Shown here: one piece after another, positions 36,164 to 44,272 of the stretch
Layout: the number at the start of each line of letters is the position of its first letter
Numbering within the stretch: the stretch's first letter is position 1
NCBI GenBank assembly: GCA_009772935.1
Contig: WOUR01000013.1
Span: forward strand, 108,814-172,813
From: Rhodospirillaceae bacterium
GTDB taxonomy: Bacteria > Pseudomonadota > Alphaproteobacteria > Reyranellales > Reyranellaceae
Direction: 5' to 3'
DNA length: 64,000 nt
The notes under the pieces: model-generated
What the model saw: the letters and a program-made list of their open reading frames with translations, nothing else
Databases searched by the model: none
What the model was told of the DNA's origin: nothing
Made by a program: the position numbers and the translations under genes

Positions 36164-37245
36164 GTTGGTTCTCTGGCTGAACTAAGTTGATAGACGGGTG
36201 TGTAAGGTTGAGCCGGCTCTTGCAGAAACATCCGGACGATACGGTCTGCTGCAGTATCGACAACGCGCTCGGCGGCCGCCGGCAAATGCTCGACAGCCAA
36301 AGTCCAGTCGTCCAATTCGATCTTCGGAACCGATTTTGGAACGTCGAGTCTAACGAGGCTTTCGGGTCCGACGAGCAGGCCGGCTTGCCCGAGGGCGCTC
36401 TGGGATTGCAGCCTCATGGCGGCCAGGATGATGTCCTTCCAGTGAAACATGCCGCCCTTAAAGATCTTCGAGCCGGTCACGCGATACGGATCATCACCGC
36501 AGCCGATACTCAGAATGCGAACCTGGTTGCGGCGCACATCAAAAGACGTCAATGCTTCCGTCACGGCGATCATGATGGGGTTGTTTGCCCACACTCCTCC
36601 ATCGACGAAGGTATATCCACCGTCGCGGTGCGGCCGAAAGTATGTGGGCGCCGCGGCGGTCGCCAAAGCAACTTTCACCATCGGCTCGAACAGATCCTTC
36701 TTGAACGCCGGATGATGCGGTGTCTTGAAGACGAAGACCTCGCCGTACTCACCTTCGAACGAGGGAATGCACAGGCGCGTGGCTGCGGACCCAAGCTTGC
36801 GGTCACCAAGTACATTTGTCAGGACGTCAGACAAAGCTTTGCTATCGTAGCTATACCGCAGCAATCGTATCTTCCCGCGCAGCCACCGCCGCAGGTTACT
36901 CAACCAGCCTACGCCGCCCGTCGGAAAAATCTCGTGTCCTCGATCGCGGTAGAGGTCGCGGAGGTCGGCAGCTGCAAGGCCGGCGCCGAGGCCGAGAGCG
37001 AGGATACCTCCGGTCGACGTACCAACGATGAGGTCAAAGTAGGACGCGATGGACCGGCTGCCCAGGAAGCGGTGTTCCAGCGTGGCCAGCACATGGGCAG
37101 GGAAGATGCCACGGATGCCGCCGCCATCAATGGCGAGGACGCGAAAGTCCCGATCCGACGGCCAATCCAGTGGAACGCGTCGCGACGTGGCGATTCCAGA
37201 GGAGCGCGGTTCGGCTCTGCTTTGTGAATGGTCGTCGACAGGCAT
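36160..37245 (-). CDS. capV: CBASS effector, patatin-like phospholipase CapV
   Basis: 361 residues from the ATG at 37245 with AGGAG 7 nt upstream; the open frame reaches 37317 but the extra codons overlap the E2 gene. Patatin motifs are complete: IDGGGIRG (39-46) oxyanion hole, GTSTGG (75-80) with Ser77, and DGGVWANNP with Asp215, the Ser-Asp dyad. In CBASS, CapV is activated by a cyclic dinucleotide (cGAMP in characterised cases) and degrades the inner membrane, killing infected cells. It lies third in the operon CD-NTase, E2, capV. Confidence 0.9.
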   Translation of the reverse strand: MPVDDHSQSRAEPRSSGIATSRRVPLDWPSDRDFRVLAIDGGGIRGIFPAHVLATLEHRFLGSRSIASYFDLIVGTSTGGILALGLGAGLAAADLRDLYRDRGHEIFPTGGVGWLSNLRRWLRGKIRLLRYSYDSKALSDVLTNVLGDRKLGSAATRLCIPSFEGEYGEVFVFKTPHHPAFKKDLFEPMVKVALATAAAPTYFRPHRDGGYTFVDGGVWANNPIMIAVTEALTSFDVRRNQVRILSIGCGDDPYRVTGSKIFKGGMFHWKDIILAAMRLQSQSALGQAGLLVGPESLVRLDVPKSVPKIELDDWTLAVEHLPAAAERVVDTAADRIVRMFLQEPAQPYTPVYQLSSAREPT

Positions 37246-37715
37246 GAATTTCTCCTGCTCTCTGGATGTCGGCCTCCTCCCGTCCATTCGCCCGTCGCCT
37301 GCCAGCTCTCGTAACAAGCTAGCCAGTTCGCAGTGAACGGTATGATGCGATCAGCGATGAAGTCCCGGTCCCACCGCCACTCAGGCGGGTCAGCCGCCGG
37401 GTCATACAAACATAACGGGGACCGCTCGAGGTCGTTGAAGTCCCAATAGACATGGTGTGCGAATTCGCCGGTCCGGTGATGGCGCACCTCGAGTTTCGGA
37501 TTCAAAAGGCGAACGCGTGGCACATAGCCGTAGATCAACTCAAGCCCGTTGATCCAGGACCGACGGATGAAACTGACCTGCACCGTGTAGGGCCGCCTGA
37601 TCGGACTCAGTTCCCCAGTCCAGGTCGCCATCCAGTCGCATGCGTCTACCCGGAAATCCGGGTAGCGCTGCTTCATGCGGTCAATCTGTTCCGCGATGGT
37701 CGGCGGCATGTTCAC
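36909..37715 (-). CDS. CBASS E2-like conjugating protein, with open C-terminal read-through
   Basis: The first ~150 residues match the E2-like proteins of short (E1-less) type II CBASS: IRRPYTVQVSFIRRSW, HHVYWDFNDLERSPLCLYDP with the likely catalytic Cys, and ATGEWTGGGRHP. Normal proteins end just after GGGRHP, at about 37255. Here the frame has no stop there and continues ~110 codons inside capV, rich in Arg and Ser and unlike a protein domain. A lost stop or a small indel is likely, although real overlap is possible. The ATG at 37715 overlaps the CD-NTase stop (ATGA). The E2 in this system acts on the CD-NTase C-terminus in related operons. Confidence 0.75.
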   Translation of the reverse strand: MNMPPTIAEQIDRMKQRYPDFRVDACDWMATWTGELSPIRRPYTVQVSFIRRSWINGLELIYGYVPRVRLLNPKLEVRHHRTGEFAHHVYWDFNDLERSPLCLYDPAADPPEWRWDRDFIADRIIPFTANWLACYESWQATGEWTGGGRHPESRRNSCLSTTIHKAEPNRAPLESPRRDAFHWIGRRIGTFASSPLMAAASVASSLPMCWPRWNTASWAAGPSRPTLTSSLVRRPEVSSLSASAPALQLPTSATSTAIEDTRFFRRAA

Positions 37716-38980
37716 GCCGGTGGTTCCGATCCGAAGAACTTGTGGGATGGCGCGGCGAACGACGTGGTCGAGGACGCACCCGCGATGGCCGGCGCGGCCA
37801 GACCGGACCGTACGACGTCGATGCGACCAGAGCTGCGCTCCTGGTACGCATTGCCGGTATCGATCACGTTCCCGAGACGCTCTGCGTATGCCTTCACCAC
37901 TTCCAGGGTGGGGGTCTCACCGAACAGGTCGCTGAGGATGTCCTGCATCTCGGGCAGACCACAATCAGGCCGATGTAGCTCGTAGAGCTTGGCGAGCAGG
38001 TGCTTCAGGTCGGCGATATAGATCGCTTGGTCATTGAGCGAGGCAGGCCAGCGATCGGTGAATACGTCCTCGGCGCACGTCGGGTTGGTGACCGACACGA
38101 GTCGCCCCTGGTCATGGGCGAGCTTGATGGTGTCATGGACGTGCTGGGCCAGCCGCCGGAACTGGTCGAACAGGCTCCCCGTCTGCACGGCGACTTCCGC
38201 CGCGAACTTCGACAGCATGACCGACGGCGGCCGCCGGCCGGACCGCCCATCGAACCGCACGTTCCGGTTCCGCTTCAACAACTGAAGCGCGATCACCGCC
38301 ATCGACTTCTCGTGCGGTGGCTTCTGCTCCGGGACCGCCTCCATGTCAGCCCGTGCCTCGAGCGTGGCCGCCCACTTTTGGACGCGGCCCATATAGGCTC
38401 GGGCGAATGCATCCGAGCTCGGCGTCCGAACCCTGAACCACTCGGCGAAGCCGTACGGGTTTGCCCAAAGCGCGTAGCCAGTGAGGTCGCTCTTATCCTC
38501 GGGCTTGTGGTTGAAGATGAAGCTCGTGCGCGGCGACCGTCCATCGGCGAGAACCGCGGGCGTGATGTCGAGATGCATGCCGTCGGCATAGTGAATGGTG
38601 ACGCAGCGATTACGGCGCTCGACCATCTTGTAGTACCGCGATCCCGGTTCGCCGCGCACCGCCTCGTAAAGTTCGTCGAGGACCTGCTTTGCCGTCATGC
38701 CGGGGCGGACGATGATCTGTGCGATGATGTCGATGTCGAACTCGTCGGTCCGCAGCTTGCGGGCGATCGTGGCGTTGTAGGCCATCGACCCTTGGGCATA
38801 TGTCAGCACCACGCGCCCGTGCAGGGGGCTAGCCGGCCGGTCGACCCAGTCGCTCAGGACATTCGCCCGGTAAACCGCCAAACTGTAGTTCGACGGCGAT
38901 AACTGGACCCTGATGGCCAGATCCGCCAGCAGGATATCGATCACGTCACCTTGGGAGGTGGGCCTAACAATCTGATTCAT
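37712..38980 (-). CDS. CD-NTase (cGAS/DncV-like cyclase) of CBASS
   Basis: 422 residues from the ATG at 38980, with AGGAG 9 nt upstream. The nucleotidyltransferase core is visible: GS at 64-65 in AQGSMAYN, DEFDIDI with Asp82 and Asp84, and a third Asp near 138 in MHLDITPAV. These are the metal-binding residues of cGAS-like enzymes. It would make a cyclic oligonucleotide on phage infection that activates CapV. Clade and product cannot be read from the sequence. First gene of the operon, divergent from XRE-ImmA. Confidence 0.9.
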   Translation of the reverse strand: MNQIVRPTSQGDVIDILLADLAIRVQLSPSNYSLAVYRANVLSDWVDRPASPLHGRVVLTYAQGSMAYNATIARKLRTDEFDIDIIAQIIVRPGMTAKQVLDELYEAVRGEPGSRYYKMVERRNRCVTIHYADGMHLDITPAVLADGRSPRTSFIFNHKPEDKSDLTGYALWANPYGFAEWFRVRTPSSDAFARAYMGRVQKWAATLEARADMEAVPEQKPPHEKSMAVIALQLLKRNRNVRFDGRSGRRPPSVMLSKFAAEVAVQTGSLFDQFRRLAQHVHDTIKLAHDQGRLVSVTNPTCAEDVFTDRWPASLNDQAIYIADLKHLLAKLYELHRPDCGLPEMQDILSDLFGETPTLEVVKAYAERLGNVIDTGNAYQERSSGRIDVVRSGLAAPAIAGASSTTSFAAPSHKFFGSEPPA

Positions 38981-39037
38981 AACCTTTTTCTCCTAGAGGA
39001 AGCCTAAGTGCCACTGTCTCCCAGAGGTCGTTTCTTT

Positions 39038-39079
39038 TAGGTCAAAACTATTGACCTATTGTCTTGACTAGTTTACATT
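39038..39079 (+). promoter_or_regulatory. Promoter and operator of the XRE-ImmA gene, shared with CBASS
   Basis: TTGACC (39051-39056), 17-bp spacer, TACATT (39074-39079) form a sigma70-type promoter 40 bp before the XRE-ImmA ATG. The -35 box is one half of a perfect palindrome TAGGTCAA-N5-TTGACCTA (39038-39058). Its position between the divergent CBASS and XRE genes suggests binding by the XRE protein and control of both sides. Confidence 0.6.
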
Positions 39080-39118
39080 ACGAAGATTGCACTACAAAAC
39101 GAAATAGGAGTCGAGTCC

Positions 39119-40192
39119 ATGTTCGGTGACCGGCTACAACTCGCCCGTAAGAAGGCAGGCCTATCCCTCCGGGGATTATCGGACGCGATGGGCGGTCAAG
39201 TGACGCCGCAGGCGCTCGGAAAGTATGAGCGTGGCGAGATGATGCCCGGCTCGACCGTTCTCATCGCGCTGACGAAGGCGCTCGACGTCTCGATGGAATT
39301 TCTGGCCGCGCCTCTCGAGGTGCGTCTCGGCGCCATCGACTTCCGGAAAAAATCCGGCACCAGCGCCCGCGACCGCGCGCATGTCGAGGCGCTCGTCCTT
39401 GAGCGCGTCGAGCGCTATCTCTTGGTCGAAGAGGTTCTTGAACTGAAGTCGGCGGCGTGGGAACCGCCGTTTGCGCCGAAGCAGATCAGCACCCTCGAAG
39501 CCGCCGAAGCTTTGGCGATGGACCTGCGTTCTGTCTGGAAGCTTGGCATCGACCCTATCCCGGATGTCACCGAACTCCTGGAGGAGAAGGGGATCAAGGT
39601 CATGCACCTTGAGTTGCCCGATAGCGTCTCTGGTCTCACCTGCATGATCGAGCGCGACGGAGTGGCTGCCGTTCCGGTGGTCGTCGTCAATGCGCACCAC
39701 GGCATAGAGCGCCGGCGACTGACCCTGATTCACGAACTCGCCCATCGCCTCATGATTGTCGAAGGCGTAGACGAAGAAAAAGCCGCCAACCGGTTTGCCA
39801 GCGCTTTTTTGATGCCCGCCACCCATGTGAGAGATCAGGTCGGCAAGCACCGCGCCGGATTCGGCGTTGCAGAGCTCATGGTCACCAAGAAGATTTACGC
39901 CGTCAGCGCGGCGGCGCTGCTCGTCCGGTTCAGGGATCTTGAGATCATCACGCAACAGACCATGGTCTATGCGTTTCAGTCATTTGCCCGCACCTGGCGC
40001 AAGACTGAACCGCAGCCGATCGCCACTGCCGACGACCAACCACGCGAGCAGCCACAGCGGTTCCAGCGCCTATGCTATCGCGCGTTGGCCGAAGGCTTGA
40101 TCACCATCAGTAAAGCTGCCGAGCTGCTGAGAAAGCCGGTCGCCGCCATCGATGAGGAGATGCGCGGTGCCACCGTCACAGATAGTCGTTAG
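39119..40192 (+). CDS. XRE repressor - ImmA/IrrE peptidase fusion
   Basis: 357 residues. The N-terminal HTH (FGDRLQLARKKAGLSLRGLS, QVTPQALGKYERGEMMPG) matches the XRE family. The ImmA/IrrE domain has LIHELAHRLM with the HExxH zinc site near residue 203. Such COG2856 proteins bind DNA and are thought to release repression by proteolysis under stress. AGGAG is 8 nt before the ATG. The last 26 bp overlap the PIN gene. It is divergent from CBASS, with a palindrome at its own promoter. Confidence 0.87.
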   Translation: MFGDRLQLARKKAGLSLRGLSDAMGGQVTPQALGKYERGEMMPGSTVLIALTKALDVSMEFLAAPLEVRLGAIDFRKKSGTSARDRAHVEALVLERVERYLLVEEVLELKSAAWEPPFAPKQISTLEAAEALAMDLRSVWKLGIDPIPDVTELLEEKGIKVMHLELPDSVSGLTCMIERDGVAAVPVVVVNAHHGIERRRLTLIHELAHRLMIVEGVDEEKAANRFASAFLMPATHVRDQVGKHRAGFGVAELMVTKKIYAVSAAALLVRFRDLEIITQQTMVYAFQSFARTWRKTEPQPIATADDQPREQPQRFQRLCYRALAEGLITISKAAELLRKPVAAIDEEMRGATVTDSR

Positions 40193-40685
40193 TGACGCGT
40201 CCGTAATCCTGGACCTGGCGAAGACCCGCCTGATCGAAGCAACATTGGCGCTCCCCTTCAATTTCGTCATACCCGATGTGATCCTCGACAAGGAGCTACT
40301 AGACCTCGGCACTTACTCGCCGACCGATCTTGTTCGGCTTGGATTCACCATCGGCACGCTTGATGGCAACGGTGTTACGACCGCGCTGGCGCATTTCAGC
40401 CGCAACGCCTCGCGGCTCAGTTTCAACGACTGTGTCGCGCTCACATACGCCGAGGAACGTTCGTGCATCCTCATGACGGGGGATGGACCACTGCGCACTG
40501 TCGCCACAAAGTTGAAGGTCGAGGTTCACGGATTTCTATGGGCTGCCGGTCTCATGACAGAGCATGGAACCTGCCCGACCGATCGGCTGATCGCCGCCTT
40601 ACAGCAGCTTCAATCTGCTCCCTCAACACGATTGCCGCAAGATCTTCTGACCGCGCTGATCGGTCAGCTTCAACGCGGACGCTGA
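40167..40685 (+). CDS. PIN-domain-like nuclease, partner of XRE-ImmA
   Basis: 172 residues from a GTG at 40167 with GAGGAG upstream, overlapping the XRE-ImmA gene. The PIN core is seen: VVSDASVILDLAKTRL with the first Asp, then a middle acidic segment NDCVALTYAEE, and ILMTGDGPLRTVA with the last Asp. PIN toxins are ribonucleases, usually with an antitoxin; an upstream XRE-ImmA protein is a known partner type. The pair may be a stand-alone toxin-antitoxin module. Confidence 0.75.
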   Translation: MPPSQIVVSDASVILDLAKTRLIEATLALPFNFVIPDVILDKELLDLGTYSPTDLVRLGFTIGTLDGNGVTTALAHFSRNASRLSFNDCVALTYAEERSCILMTGDGPLRTVATKLKVEVHGFLWAAGLMTEHGTCPTDRLIAALQQLQSAPSTRLPQDLLTALIGQLQRGR

Positions 40686-40718
40686 AACCATCAGCGCAAC
40701 TGGTCTGGGCATGTTCGC

Positions 40719-41471
40719 CTAAAATTCATCCGGAAGGGGGTGGAGCTGACGTTCGATACGCTTGCGATCCACCTTCTCGTTATTCGTATGGAAGTGCACA
40801 CCCGTGATCTTTCGCACCTCCAGCGACGCCAAATCCACTTCTAGCGTCGCCGGTCGTACATCGGCATCGGGCGTCGTGTCCCAATCAACATCTTGAAGCC
40901 TGCCAAGATCGAAGGTGTCGAACGGAGGGGGAAGCTGCTGCTTCTTGGGTTCTTCGGGCGGCACCTCTTCAACCACGGTCAGCTCGTGCTCCCACTCCTC
41001 ACCATTGAACATGCCTGTATCCACGGAGAGCTTGGTGCCCTTGGGGTATTTGATCGCCTTGATGCGCGCTGCCTTGTGGAACAGCACTACATTTTGCTTC
41101 TCGCCCGGAACTTGAACCGAGGGAAACAGAATCCCATCGAGCTCGGGCTCAACACGTGATGCCAAGAAGTCCGCGACGGCCTGTGTCGCCAAGTATTCGA
41201 GCGCTTCATCGCTGGGCATGACCGGCATTGTCATGCGTCTCAGCAGCTTCTCGAGGAATAACGCCCGTTCCTTTCTCGGGGCATATGTCGGATCAAAGAT
41301 GCTGCCTCTCTCGAGAATATCAGCGAAAGCCTTCAGATCCAGAAGACGAACGCGGCGTACGAGCTTGAAGTGTGCGACGACCACATTCGCGCCAACTGGA
41401 GGGCGTACCTCGGCCAGCGCTGTCTCCGGTTCGTCCGCCCCGTAGAACACGGCGATCCCGCGTGCGTTCAA
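40719..41471 (-). pseudogene. RES-domain (NAD+ phosphorylase-type toxin) gene lacking its 5' end
   Basis: The frame starts at a TTG (41471), with an in-frame TAA 11 codons earlier. ARGIAVFYGADEPETALAEV is the middle of a RES domain; the N-terminal Arg-containing motif and ~100 residues that come before it are missing. The C-terminus (to PLPDEF) is intact, with the extended tail of long RES proteins. The missing part is replaced by the XRE gene at 41502. Full-length RES toxins degrade NAD+; this remnant is unlikely to be active. Confidence 0.65.
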
Positions 41472-41501
41472 GGATGTGCGGTCACAGCTTGGAAGAGCCG
41501 G

Positions 41502-41735
41502 TTAGCGATGCGCCTGGTCGAATCGCTTTGGACGCCTCAAGAGCTCGGCAGGATCGATGGCCAGCGCATCGGCGATCTGCCCCAGCACCGAGACGCTGGC
41601 CGACGCGTCGGCCCGTTCGATCGCGCCGATATAGCGGGCGCTCAGTCCGGCACGCGCGGCCAACTCTTCTTGCGTAATTTTCTTGTCATGACGTACACGA
41701 CGCAGATTGACCGCCATGATCTCTTTGAGATCCAT
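41502..41735 (-). CDS. XRE-family HTH regulator
   Basis: 77 residues. A compact Cro/CI-like HTH: AVNLRRVRHDKKITQEELAARAG, LSARYIGAIERADA, then SVLGQIADALAIDPAELL. A 33-bp inverted repeat lies 20-52 bp upstream of the ATG, most likely its own operator. Translation may begin at the ATG six codons later, as no clear RBS decides it. Confidence 0.85.
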   Translation of the reverse strand: MDLKEIMAVNLRRVRHDKKITQEELAARAGLSARYIGAIERADASASVSVLGQIADALAIDPAELLRRPKRFDQAHR

Positions 41736-41754
41736 GACCTGAGAGGAACCTGCA

Positions 41755-41787
41755 TCGGAATGATCGTTCCAGGAACGATCATTCCGA
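41755..41787. promoter_or_regulatory. 33-bp perfect inverted repeat (putative XRE operator)
   Basis: TCGGAATGATCGTTCC (41755-41770), one central A, and its exact complement (41772-41787). Sixteen perfect pairs with a 1-nt centre cannot form a normal RNA hairpin loop, so a DNA-binding site is likely. Confidence 0.7.
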
Positions 41788-41972
41788 TTCGTTCGGAGGT
41801 ATGGTATTCAATGGACGCTGCGTCCCGGAGCGGAAGGCCGAGGGACGTCTTGGCGATAGCCGGGGGGGCCTAGTACGATGCACCCGGTGCATCAGTTCGC
41901 GCAGTCGCCGCCGCACTTTACGCGACACAGATTGCTCGGTCTCTGTAATGAACACGACCGGCGAGGCTTACG

Positions 41973-42236
41973 ATGACAACCGTTCCGTTCGATGACCGTC
42001 CCCCTGATAAGCCACATCTTACCACCTATGATGAGCGCCATCTGGCCGACTATATCCGGCTCCTTGACGCGGCAGAAGAGGGGGCCGATTGGCGCGAAGC
42101 CGTAAAGATCATCTTTGGCCTCGACGCCCAGCGTGACCCTGAACGGGCGAAGGTCGTCCATGACAGCCACCTTGCACGCGCCCGCTGGATGACTGAGACC
42201 GGGTTCGCCTATCTCCTTCGTCCGCCGCTGCACTAA
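41973..42236 (+). CDS. Small conserved ICE protein
   Basis: 87 residues. LTTYDERHLADYIRLLDAAEEGADWREA, followed by IIFGLDAQRDPERAKVVHDSHLARARWMTETGFAYLL, matches the short proteins that precede DUF6499/DUF2285 regulators in many alphaproteobacterial ICEs. Function unknown. The gap 41788-41972 before it has no credible gene. Confidence 0.75.
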   Translation: MTTVPFDDRPPDKPHLTTYDERHLADYIRLLDAAEEGADWREAVKIIFGLDAQRDPERAKVVHDSHLARARWMTETGFAYLLRPPLH

Positions 42237-42371
42237 TTAAGATCCGTGCTTGCCAGCTCACATCACCCTGCCATGGAATGCATCGCTATTGCCAAACGTA
42301 GGGGCTAGCGCACTGCAATTTGTACAGCCTATTGAACGTCGGCGTTTGGTTCAATTGAGTTGGAGGCGTAT

Positions 42372-43158
42372 ATGCCGGCGACATCTGACTGGCGATCTCC
42401 GAAGCGTGCACAAGAACTCAAGAATCTGCAACGTTCGCACCTGGGTTTGGAGTTCCTGAGGAGGAGCCCGGCCTATCGCGCCGCTTACAGCCGAATGCGC
42501 GAGCATGTTGCGGTGGGCGTCGTAACCCAGCAACGGGCTTTCGCCGACTTAGCCCGTCGCTGGGGATTGATCTTTCCCTTTCGACCCGGCAGCTGCTGTC
42601 GGCACTGCATCACATCTTTGGCGGCCGGAACTGACCCCGGTCACCGTGCTGCTGGTCCCTGTGCCCAAGGGATTCAAAGCTGCGCGTATCGATGCCGTTG
42701 CTGGACTGTATCCGCAAGAGATTCATGATGCCGAAGACGGGCGGCATTTCCTGATCGACGATCCGACAGGGCCGCTCCAGCTTTGGTGCTTCGAAAAGGA
42801 TCCACGGCAGCGCCTTGGCGTGCTCATCCCGCTCGATGCCGAGTTCCGAATTAGGCTCGATGCCGTGCGGCGGTTGCACCGTCGGCTGATCGGTCTATCG
42901 GCAGGTCCGCTGCCGCGCGGTTGGCGATTGACGGCCATGCAGCGACGCCGGTTCATCCTGATGCTGCGCGCGCTCGACGGCCATCTGGAAGGTGCCAGCT
43001 ATCGCGAGATCGCGCGCGTGCTGCTCGACGCCGAGGCGGCCCGTTGGCCGGCAAGCGCCTGGAAATCGTCTGCAGCACGCTCGCAGGTCATTCGCCTCGT
43101 GACCGAGGGCACGGCCATCATGAATGGCGGCTATCGCAAGCTCCTCCAGGGCCGATGA
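42372..43158 (+). pseudogene. DUF6499-DUF2285 regulator, frameshifted
   Basis: From the ATG at 42372 (GGAGG upstream) the frame encodes a DUF6499 regulator-like domain (SDWRSPKRAQELKNLQRSHLG). After LARRWGL the homology continues one frame later with AAAVGTASHLWRPELTPVTV and the DUF2285 domain (RRRFILMLRALDGHLEGASY, NGGYRKLL). A TTT where TT is expected, at about 42578-42582, explains the shift. The corrected protein would be ~261 residues. These proteins resemble ICE transcription regulators. Homopolymer location makes a sequencing error possible. Confidence 0.75.
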
Positions 43159-43359
43159 TGGTGAGTTCTGATCGTCTGCCGCCCACCGCGACTGACGCTC
43201 GATGACCAGCGGCCGTGCGAGGCCGATGCAGGATCAAGGGGTAGGCGTCGCCGTGCTTCGCAACTCCGTACTCCACCTGTCCGCAGATTCCTCTCCATCG
43301 TGATCGCGAGTTCGCCGCAGTTCCTCAGCGGCATCCACGACAAGCTGGAGGCGCATCCG

Positions 43360-43635
43360 ATGCCCGACGATCCTCGACAACTGCCGCCACGCTACCTGCG
43401 CACGCCCGAGGCAGCGCGGTTTCTCGGCCTGTCCGGCCGTACGCTCGAGAAGCACCGTACCTTCGGCACCGGCCCGGTCTATCGCAAGCTGGGCGGCCGC
43501 ATCGTTTATGCGCTCGAAGACCTGAAAACCTGGGCCGATCGCGGCCTTCGGCAGTCCACGTCCGACCCCGGCCACGGCGTCGTCCATCCCGCCAGGCCGC
43601 AGCCGCGGCGCGGCGACGACGGCACCGGCCGGTGA
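43360..43635 (+). CDS. AlpA-like helix-turn-helix protein
   Basis: 91 residues from the ATG at 43360 with GGAGG upstream. LPPRYLRTPEAARFLGLSGRTL, EKHRTFGTGPVYRKLGGR and IVYALEDLKTWADRG form the MerR-like winged HTH found in this place in related elements, where it precedes repA and parA. It probably controls the conjugation block. Confidence 0.85.
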   Translation: MPDDPRQLPPRYLRTPEAARFLGLSGRTLEKHRTFGTGPVYRKLGGRIVYALEDLKTWADRGLRQSTSDPGHGVVHPARPQPRRGDDGTGR

Positions 43636-43796
43636 ATGAAACGCCGATGGCCGCGCAGATCAGATCGCAGCACCGACGCGCTTGGCGCACTGGGCGTCAC
43701 GCGGCTGGTGTGTCCGTCGAGGTGCGCCGCCCCTTCGGGTGGCGTCGCGGCCGCACGTCACCTGCATGCTCTCCAGTCGGTGACACAGGGTCATGA
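43632..43796 (+). CDS. Possible 54-residue ORF linking HTH and DUF2840
   Basis: A GTG start overlaps the HTH stop (GTGA) and the stop overlaps the DUF2840 start (ATGA), so it is coupled at both ends. The composition is Arg-rich (RRPFGWRRGRTSPACSP) with no known motif. It sits where repA and parA lie in related elements and may be a deletion scar. Confidence 0.3.
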   Translation: MNETPMAAQIRSQHRRAWRTGRHAAGVSVEVRRPFGWRRGRTSPACSPVGDTGS

Positions 43797-44272
43797 CGAT
43801 TGATCCGCCCAGGGGCTCCACGAGCGTCGAACTGATGTGGGTGGAGAAAGAGATCGAATGCTGGATCAGGTTCGGCCGTGTCATCCATGAACGGATCCTC
43901 GATCGTCGCCGCCGTGTCGTCAGCTTCGCGCCGGACAGCATCTTCGCGGCGGTCCGGTGGATGGGGAACGACTTTGGCACCATCCTGTCCTGCATCGATA
44001 TCGTACGGGCCGTTCGCCCGGGCGAGCCTTATTCCACCGTCTTTCGAGTACAGCCCGGCGGCGAGACCCTCTTGCGCTGCTCCGGCTGGCCCCGTGTCGA
44101 GCGGGTGCTGAAGGTGATCGATGCCGTCGAGGCGCTCGGCATCGATCCTGAAGACGCGGCCCCCGACCATTGGCGTCATGTCCATGCACGCTTGCTCGCG
44201 AACGAGCCACCACGCCCTTACACGCAGGCGCGTCATCGCGCCTGGCTCAAGCGCCGGCACGTCACGCCATGA
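43793..44272 (+). CDS. DUF2840 family protein
   Basis: 159 residues from the ATG at 43793. VELMWVEKEIECWIRFGR, FAPDSIFAAVRWMGNDFGT and SWP-like ends match DUF2840 over its length. It always precedes the TraF-type peptidase in these elements, here by ATGA overlap. Role unknown. Confidence 0.88.
   Translation: MTIDPPRGSTSVELMWVEKEIECWIRFGRVIHERILDRRRRVVSFAPDSIFAAVRWMGNDFGTILSCIDIVRAVRPGEPYSTVFRVQPGGETLLRCSGWPRVERVLKVIDAVEALGIDPEDAAPDHWRHVHARLLANEPPRPYTQARHRAWLKRRHVTP

Noticed and set aside
36187..37227. 346-codon plus-strand frame
   Set aside because: Antisense to capV, whose catalytic motifs are complete.
41801..41995. 64-codon frame after the 33-bp repeat
   Set aside because: Arg/Ser-rich, overlaps the next gene's start and has no relative I recognise.
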